DNA of 58,806 bases from Subdoligranulum sp. (lineage in GTDB: Bacteria > Bacillota > Clostridia > Oscillospirales > Ruminococcaceae), in assembly GCA_004555405.1 (NCBI GenBank), contig SFIE01000006.1, positions 1 to 58,806 on the forward strand, in the 5' to 3' direction. A program made the translations under genes and the position numbers. The notes beneath the pieces were generated by a model that worked only from the letters and a program-made list of their open reading frames with translations, had not been told where the DNA came from and did not search any database. This document shows, piece by piece, positions 55,133-58,806 of this stretch. The stretch's first letter is position 1, and every line of letters begins with the position of its first letter.

Positions 55133-55182
55133 TTGACAAATATTGTGAAGTATGCTACGCTCTATATTAGACAAAATGTAGA
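55133..55182 (+). promoter_or_regulatory. blaI-type promoter with candidate operator dyads
   Basis: A perfect -35 TTGACA (55133-55138) is followed 17 nt later by TACGCT as -10. Two similar imperfect dyads overlap or follow it: TTGACAAATATTGTGAA (55133-55149) and TAGACAAAATGTAGA (55168-55182). Both contain GACAAA...TGT, as expected for binding by a BlaI/MecI-type dimer, so this is a likely autoregulatory operator. It begins 32 nt before the blaI ATG. Confidence 0.5.
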
Positions 55183-55213
55183 AAATCGTATTTTGCAATA
55201 TAAGGTGATATTT

Positions 55214-55576
55214 ATGAAACTTTCCGAAAGTGAATACAGCATTATGGAAATTATCTGGGCCAAGAAAGCTCCGGTCACCAGCCAGGATATCTGCGAGCTC
55301 AGCGATCAGCGCGGCTGGAAGGCCCCCACCGTTTTAACCTTTTTGAAGCGGCTGTGCGAAAAAGGCGTTCTTGAAAGCGAAAAAATCGGCAAGCTGCGCT
55401 ATTACACCCCGCTTATCAGCAAAGAAGATTACGCCCGTTCCGAAGCAACAACCCTTGTGAACGATCTATACGATGGCAAGATCAGCAATTTGGTTACCAG
55501 CATGGCGGGGCAGGTTGCGCTTACCCAAGAGGATCGGCAGGCATTAAAAAAGTTGTTGGAAGGTGATTGGGAATGA
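55214..55576 (+). CDS. BlaI/MecI/CopY-family transcriptional repressor
   Basis: A 120-residue winged-helix repressor. The signature KLSESEYSIMEIIWAKKAPVTSQD and helix-turn-helix region WKAPTVLTFLKRL match the BlaI family, in which a protease-sensitive site releases the DNA. It overlaps the M56 protease gene by ATGA, the usual blaI-blaR1 pairing. Candidate operators lie just upstream, so it probably controls its own operon. There is no beta-lactamase gene. Confidence 0.9.
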   Translation: MKLSESEYSIMEIIWAKKAPVTSQDICELSDQRGWKAPTVLTFLKRLCEKGVLESEKIGKLRYYTPLISKEDYARSEATTLVNDLYDGKISNLVTSMAGQVALTQEDRQALKKLLEGDWE

Positions 55577-57042
55577 TCCGGTTCTGGTGGATTGCCCTTC
55601 TTTCCGCATCGATCAGCGGAAGCATTGCCACGGCGGTGTTGATGCTGGTTTGCTGCGTGCTTCGTTTTTTCAAAAAAGAGCAGCCCCTGCTGTTTGCCGG
55701 CTGCCTTGCGTTGGCGCTTTACCTTTTTCCCTTCGCACTTTTGTTTCCGCAAAAAGGCCTGTCTCTGCCCCCAATCGATCCCAATCTTTCCTCCGGCGTG
55801 CTTCCTTTTGTTGAGCCGTTCTCCCCGGCGCTGACAGAGAGTTCTCTTGCCTTTGCCTTTCTTTCTCCGGCAGAACGGATACTGGAAATGATTCCTTTCG
55901 TATGGCTGCTGATTTTTTTGCTGCTGGCTTTCCGAAGCCTTTACAAAAACTACCGCTTTGCAAGATATCTTTCCCACAAAAGGATCCTCTGCCGCGCGGG
56001 CGAAGCGTACACCGCGCAGGGCAAAGAAATTCCTGTATACCAAATTTCCATGCCCTGCTCTCCGTTTGCTTACGGGCTTTTTCACCCGGCAATTTACTTG
56101 CCGGATGGCCACCGGCTTTCAAAAAGTGCTTTGCTGCTTGTGCTGCGCCACGAATCCACACACATCCGGCAGAAGCACCTTTGGATCAAAGCAGCCGCCC
56201 AGCTTGCAGCCATGCTGCATTGGTTCTGCCCGTTTGTCTGGCTGATGAAGGTTTATCTGGAGGATGCCTGCGAAATCCGCTGTGACCATACAGTGACCGC
56301 CGCAATGAACGGCGGTGAACGAAAACGCTATGCACAGCTTTTGCTGGAGCTTTCGGAAATGCGCGGCGGCAGCGGAAATTCCTTTTCTGTTGCCGGAAAA
56401 CAGCTTGCACGCCGCATTTGTGCGCTGCGCCGCAAGGCCGATCCCTTTGCCGCCGCCCTCTCGGGCGTTGCTGCGGCACTGCTGCTTATTTTTGCTCCGC
56501 TTGCCGCTCTGCCGGGAAGCAGAGCGCTGGAAGGCGTGTCCGGCAATATGGTCATGCTGCGGGAAGCCTTGGTACACACAAAAGATTTTATTCCCCTGCC
56601 GGAAGGCAGCGAAGGAAGCCTGACCGCACCGCAAGATCTGGCTGCATTTTTCTGGCCGGTTCCGGAATACCGATATTGCTCGCGTATGCAAACCACCGGC
56701 GCTGTGATTGCTGCCGAGGAAGGCTCGTATATTTACGCCCCGGCCGATGGAGTTGTTCTGGCGGTTTCTGAGGAAAGCAGCTGCACAAAGCCGGACGATT
56801 TTGGCCTTACACTGGTTCTTTTGCACAGCACCGGCCCGGATATTTCCACCAGCTTTTCCCACTGCAAAGCGCTGTATGTGGTTCCGGGGCAAATGGTAAG
56901 GCAGGGCCAGTGTATTGGCATGCTGGGGCAAACGCCGGAAACCAGCGGTGTTCTTTGCCGTTTTCAGATTCGGATCAACGGTGCGCTTTACTCCCCCTCA
57001 CATTGGTTTCCAAACGAAGCTTTTTTCCCCGGAGCCTTATAA
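55573..57042 (+). CDS. BlaR1-like M56 metalloprotease with LytM-like C-terminus
   Basis: A 489-residue membrane protease. Hydrophobic helices lie near residues 5-30, 38-58 and 105-122, the M56 zinc motif is HESTH (193-197), and acidic EDACEIRCDH follows. Another helix (about 297-317) leads outside. The outer region (about 378-487) does not look like a beta-lactam sensor but like a LytM/M23 barrel (APADGVVLAV, VRQGQCIGMLGQT), without the HxxxD and HxH metal residues. So it may bind a cell-wall or other ligand without cutting it. It overlaps blaI by 4 nt. Confidence 0.83.
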   Translation: MIRFWWIALLSASISGSIATAVLMLVCCVLRFFKKEQPLLFAGCLALALYLFPFALLFPQKGLSLPPIDPNLSSGVLPFVEPFSPALTESSLAFAFLSPAERILEMIPFVWLLIFLLLAFRSLYKNYRFARYLSHKRILCRAGEAYTAQGKEIPVYQISMPCSPFAYGLFHPAIYLPDGHRLSKSALLLVLRHESTHIRQKHLWIKAAAQLAAMLHWFCPFVWLMKVYLEDACEIRCDHTVTAAMNGGERKRYAQLLLELSEMRGGSGNSFSVAGKQLARRICALRRKADPFAAALSGVAAALLLIFAPLAALPGSRALEGVSGNMVMLREALVHTKDFIPLPEGSEGSLTAPQDLAAFFWPVPEYRYCSRMQTTGAVIAAEEGSYIYAPADGVVLAVSEESSCTKPDDFGLTLVLLHSTGPDISTSFSHCKALYVVPGQMVRQGQCIGMLGQTPETSGVLCRFQIRINGALYSPSHWFPNEAFFPGAL

Positions 57043-57059
57043 ATGCAGGAGCTTGCCCT

Positions 57060-58616
57060 ATGAAAATTCTTCCAAAAATTTCGTTTTCGCTGCTGTACTT
57101 TCTGCTGGCAGCTTGTATGCTTACGGCCTGTGCAAACACTGCCGGATTCCCGCAGGCTGCAATGCCGGTGCCCGCCGAACCGGCCATGCCGCAAGCGCAG
57201 GAGCCCGCGGGCGATCTGACGGTTTATCTGGAAGCCTCGTTTGCAAACCCTTTGAGCGATCACCCTGTTTATCGGCGGATTCTGGATTTTAAAAAGAAGT
57301 ATCCCCAAGTAAACCTTACTTTTGCATCCCCCTCGGGCGGCCTTTCTGACTATGAGGCCCGCGAAGCCGAGATCACCCGGCTGAATGCCGAGCTTTTGGC
57401 AGGCGGCGGGCCGGATCTGTTTTTGATGGGGCAGCGGCTTACCAGCTGCAATCTGTTTCCGGACCTGCAAAAATCCATGCGCAACGGCGCATTTTTAAAT
57501 TGCACACCGTGGATGAATGCTTACGGCATTCACCTTGCGGGGAACGATTACTGGCCCTGCCTGATGCAGGCCGGGCAAGTGGACGGCAATCAGTATATCG
57601 TTCCGCTTTCCTTTGATTTTCTGGCGGCCCTTGCCGACGGCGGCACGCTTTCTGAATGCGGATTTTCTCAAAAAAGTGCCGAGAAAGACACCCAAAGCTT
57701 TTTGCTGCAATGCTTTCAGGCGTATCAAAAAACCGGTACGACAACCAATCTGGAAGAAGACCTCAGCGTATATCTCGCCCAGCCCCTGCTGGATTATAAC
57801 AGCGGTACCGTACATCTTGGCGATGAAGCGGTTCGCAATATGCTGGAGCTGAACCGAAATGTGCATACCAATGCCGATTGGATACAGGGAATGGCCGATT
57901 TTCTGCAGGAAAGCCGGAACAGCGGAATGCAGGGTTTTGCCCCCTGTGAAGCAAGGCGGCTTCACGATGGGAAACGCCTGTTTGAGATCGGCCCTTATTC
58001 CGGCATCGCTTCGTCCGCATGGGCTTTGAGCGCCCTGAGTGATCAGGCTCAAATTTTAGTGCCCTCCAATGAAAAAGGCGGCGTTACCGCCCTGGTAAAA
58101 AGCTGCGGGATGATCAATGCCAACACGCAAAATGCCAACGCCGCAGCCGCACTGCTGGCTTGGCTGTTGGAAGAAGACGGGCAAAGCATGGGCGCATGGC
58201 CGGGCACGCTGCTGCAAGCCCCTGTTTTGAAAAGCGCCTTTCTTCCCTCTGCCGCAGCTTATTATGAACGGCAAAAAAACATCTGGTGGCTATCGCCCAC
58301 TCCTGAACAAAAGCAGCTGTTTAAGAAACAAACCGGAAATGATTTTATCGAAAAAAACGATTCTGAAAAACAGGAATACCTGCAGTGTCTGGGCCAGCCC
58401 CTTTCAAAGGAATGTATGCAGGCCTTACTGCACCGCCTGGAAAAGATCAATGCCGCACATTTACAATCTTTTTGGTACGATTCGGTAAGCACTGCCCAAA
58501 CCGCCGGGGATATGCCCCTATCGCAAGTTTATCAAAGCTACTTGAACGGTGATATTGAGCTGGACGAATTGATCCGCACGCTTACGCCACTTTTGGAATT
58601 ATATCTCTATGAATAA
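57060..58616 (+). CDS. Extracellular solute-binding lipoprotein
   Basis: A 518-residue lipoprotein. The signal peptide ends in the lipobox LTAC with the lipid-bearing Cys24. The rest resembles sugar-type (family 1) solute-binding proteins: DLTVYLEASF at the start of the mature lobe, GGPDLFLMGQR, and a bilobal length. Substrate unknown. The ATG at 57060 has AGGAGCTT upstream and lies 17 nt after the M56 gene, so it may belong to the same transcript. The next gene is a permease. Confidence 0.85.
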   Translation: MKILPKISFSLLYFLLAACMLTACANTAGFPQAAMPVPAEPAMPQAQEPAGDLTVYLEASFANPLSDHPVYRRILDFKKKYPQVNLTFASPSGGLSDYEAREAEITRLNAELLAGGGPDLFLMGQRLTSCNLFPDLQKSMRNGAFLNCTPWMNAYGIHLAGNDYWPCLMQAGQVDGNQYIVPLSFDFLAALADGGTLSECGFSQKSAEKDTQSFLLQCFQAYQKTGTTTNLEEDLSVYLAQPLLDYNSGTVHLGDEAVRNMLELNRNVHTNADWIQGMADFLQESRNSGMQGFAPCEARRLHDGKRLFEIGPYSGIASSAWALSALSDQAQILVPSNEKGGVTALVKSCGMINANTQNANAAAALLAWLLEEDGQSMGAWPGTLLQAPVLKSAFLPSAAAYYERQKNIWWLSPTPEQKQLFKKQTGNDFIEKNDSEKQEYLQCLGQPLSKECMQALLHRLEKINAAHLQSFWYDSVSTAQTAGDMPLSQVYQSYLNGDIELDELIRTLTPLLELYLYE

Positions 58617-58806
58617 CAAAACTGCTTTCGCACGCTCACATCGGGCGGGTGTTGTGCTCTGTATTCCGCTGATCGCTGGCGTCCTTATGTTTTACGCAAT
58701 TCCCATGGCGATGCTGCTTTGGCAGAGTCTGCGCACACCGGGCGGCTCTTTTTGCGGACTGCAAAATTACAAAGAGCTGTTATGCAATCCCGCCTTTCAG
58801 CTTGCT
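58609..58806 (+). CDS. ABC transporter permease, MalF/UgpA type (partial)
   Basis: The first 66 codons of a permease cut by the window end. After a short charged N-terminus there is a hydrophobic helix (VVLCIPLIAGVLMFYAIPMA), then LWQSLRTPGGSFCGLQNYKELLCNPAFQLA. The last part matches the FxGLxNYxxLLxNPxF motif of sugar ABC permeases. The ATG overlaps the end of the solute-binding gene by 8 nt. Confidence 0.8.
   Translation, partial: MNNKTAFARSHRAGVVLCIPLIAGVLMFYAIPMAMLLWQSLRTPGGSFCGLQNYKELLCNPAFQLA

Overview
The window looks like a chromosomal core segment of a moderately GC-rich Firmicute of the class Clostridia. It most resembles the Faecalibacterium/Subdoligranulum/Gemmiger part of the Oscillospiraceae (Ruminococcaceae). 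That placement is an inference from sequence character and gene order. Supporting signs are strong GGAGG-type ribosome binding sites, DivIVA/SepF/YlmH, YlbF, RbgA, DnaD/DnaI-like helicase-loading genes, a DUF1540 peptide, paired radical-SAM/DUF2344 genes, and almost no phage or transposon genes. I assigned 54 protein genes, 8 tRNA genes, promoters and terminators.

Layout, left to right. 1-407: an unassigned left edge. 408-911: a minus-strand tRNA operon (Gly, Val, Asp, Phe, Gly, Cys in transcription order). 1137-5853: a minus-strand operon lon-engB-SAM methyltransferase-hslO. 6072-7255: a DUF421 membrane protein and luxS, tail to tail. 7622-10963: tig, clpP, clpX. 11231-12492: a macro-domain protein and a metallophosphoesterase. 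12675-17057: rplS, lepB, rbgA, rnhB, yraN, thrC. 17209-20943: an M23/M50 pair resembling SpoIVFA/SpoIVFB, then a B12-binding-type radical SAM protein and its DUF2344 partner. 21141-21299: a cysteine-rich DUF1540 peptide.

21407-30502 is a division and translation block: a ComEA-like protein, a Cof-type HAD phosphatase, rluD, lspA, ileS, divIVA, ylmH, sepF, and a HlyD-like protein. 30523-38091 holds miaA, mutL, mutS, a YlbF-family gene and miaB. 38298-39074 is an HD-domain hydrolase. 39158-44813 is a DNA-repair set (radC, uvrB, uvrA). 45013-48667 holds an RluC-type pseudouridine synthase, a small conserved hypothetical, tRNA-Gly(CCC), and DnaD and DnaI/DnaC-like helicase-loader genes. 48767-54929 holds tRNA-Gly(TCC), an AI-2E-type membrane protein, a GH25 lysozyme, an SDR reductase, tadA, a CPBP-type membrane protease, and a PASTA-bearing pseudokinase.

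55214 to the right end is the most distinctive piece: a BlaI-type repressor overlapping a BlaR1-type M56 membrane protease whose C-terminus looks like a degenerate LytM/M23 domain. A lipoprotein solute-binding protein and the start of an ABC permease follow at once. I read this as a candidate signal-responsive regulation and transport locus. Other points worth attention are two copies of a short terminal-inverted-repeat element, each 1-2 nt from a stop codon; the kinase-like protein that has lost both catalytic aspartates; and the sporulation-protease-like pair. No CRISPR array, prophage, complete insertion sequence, rRNA or replication origin was seen.
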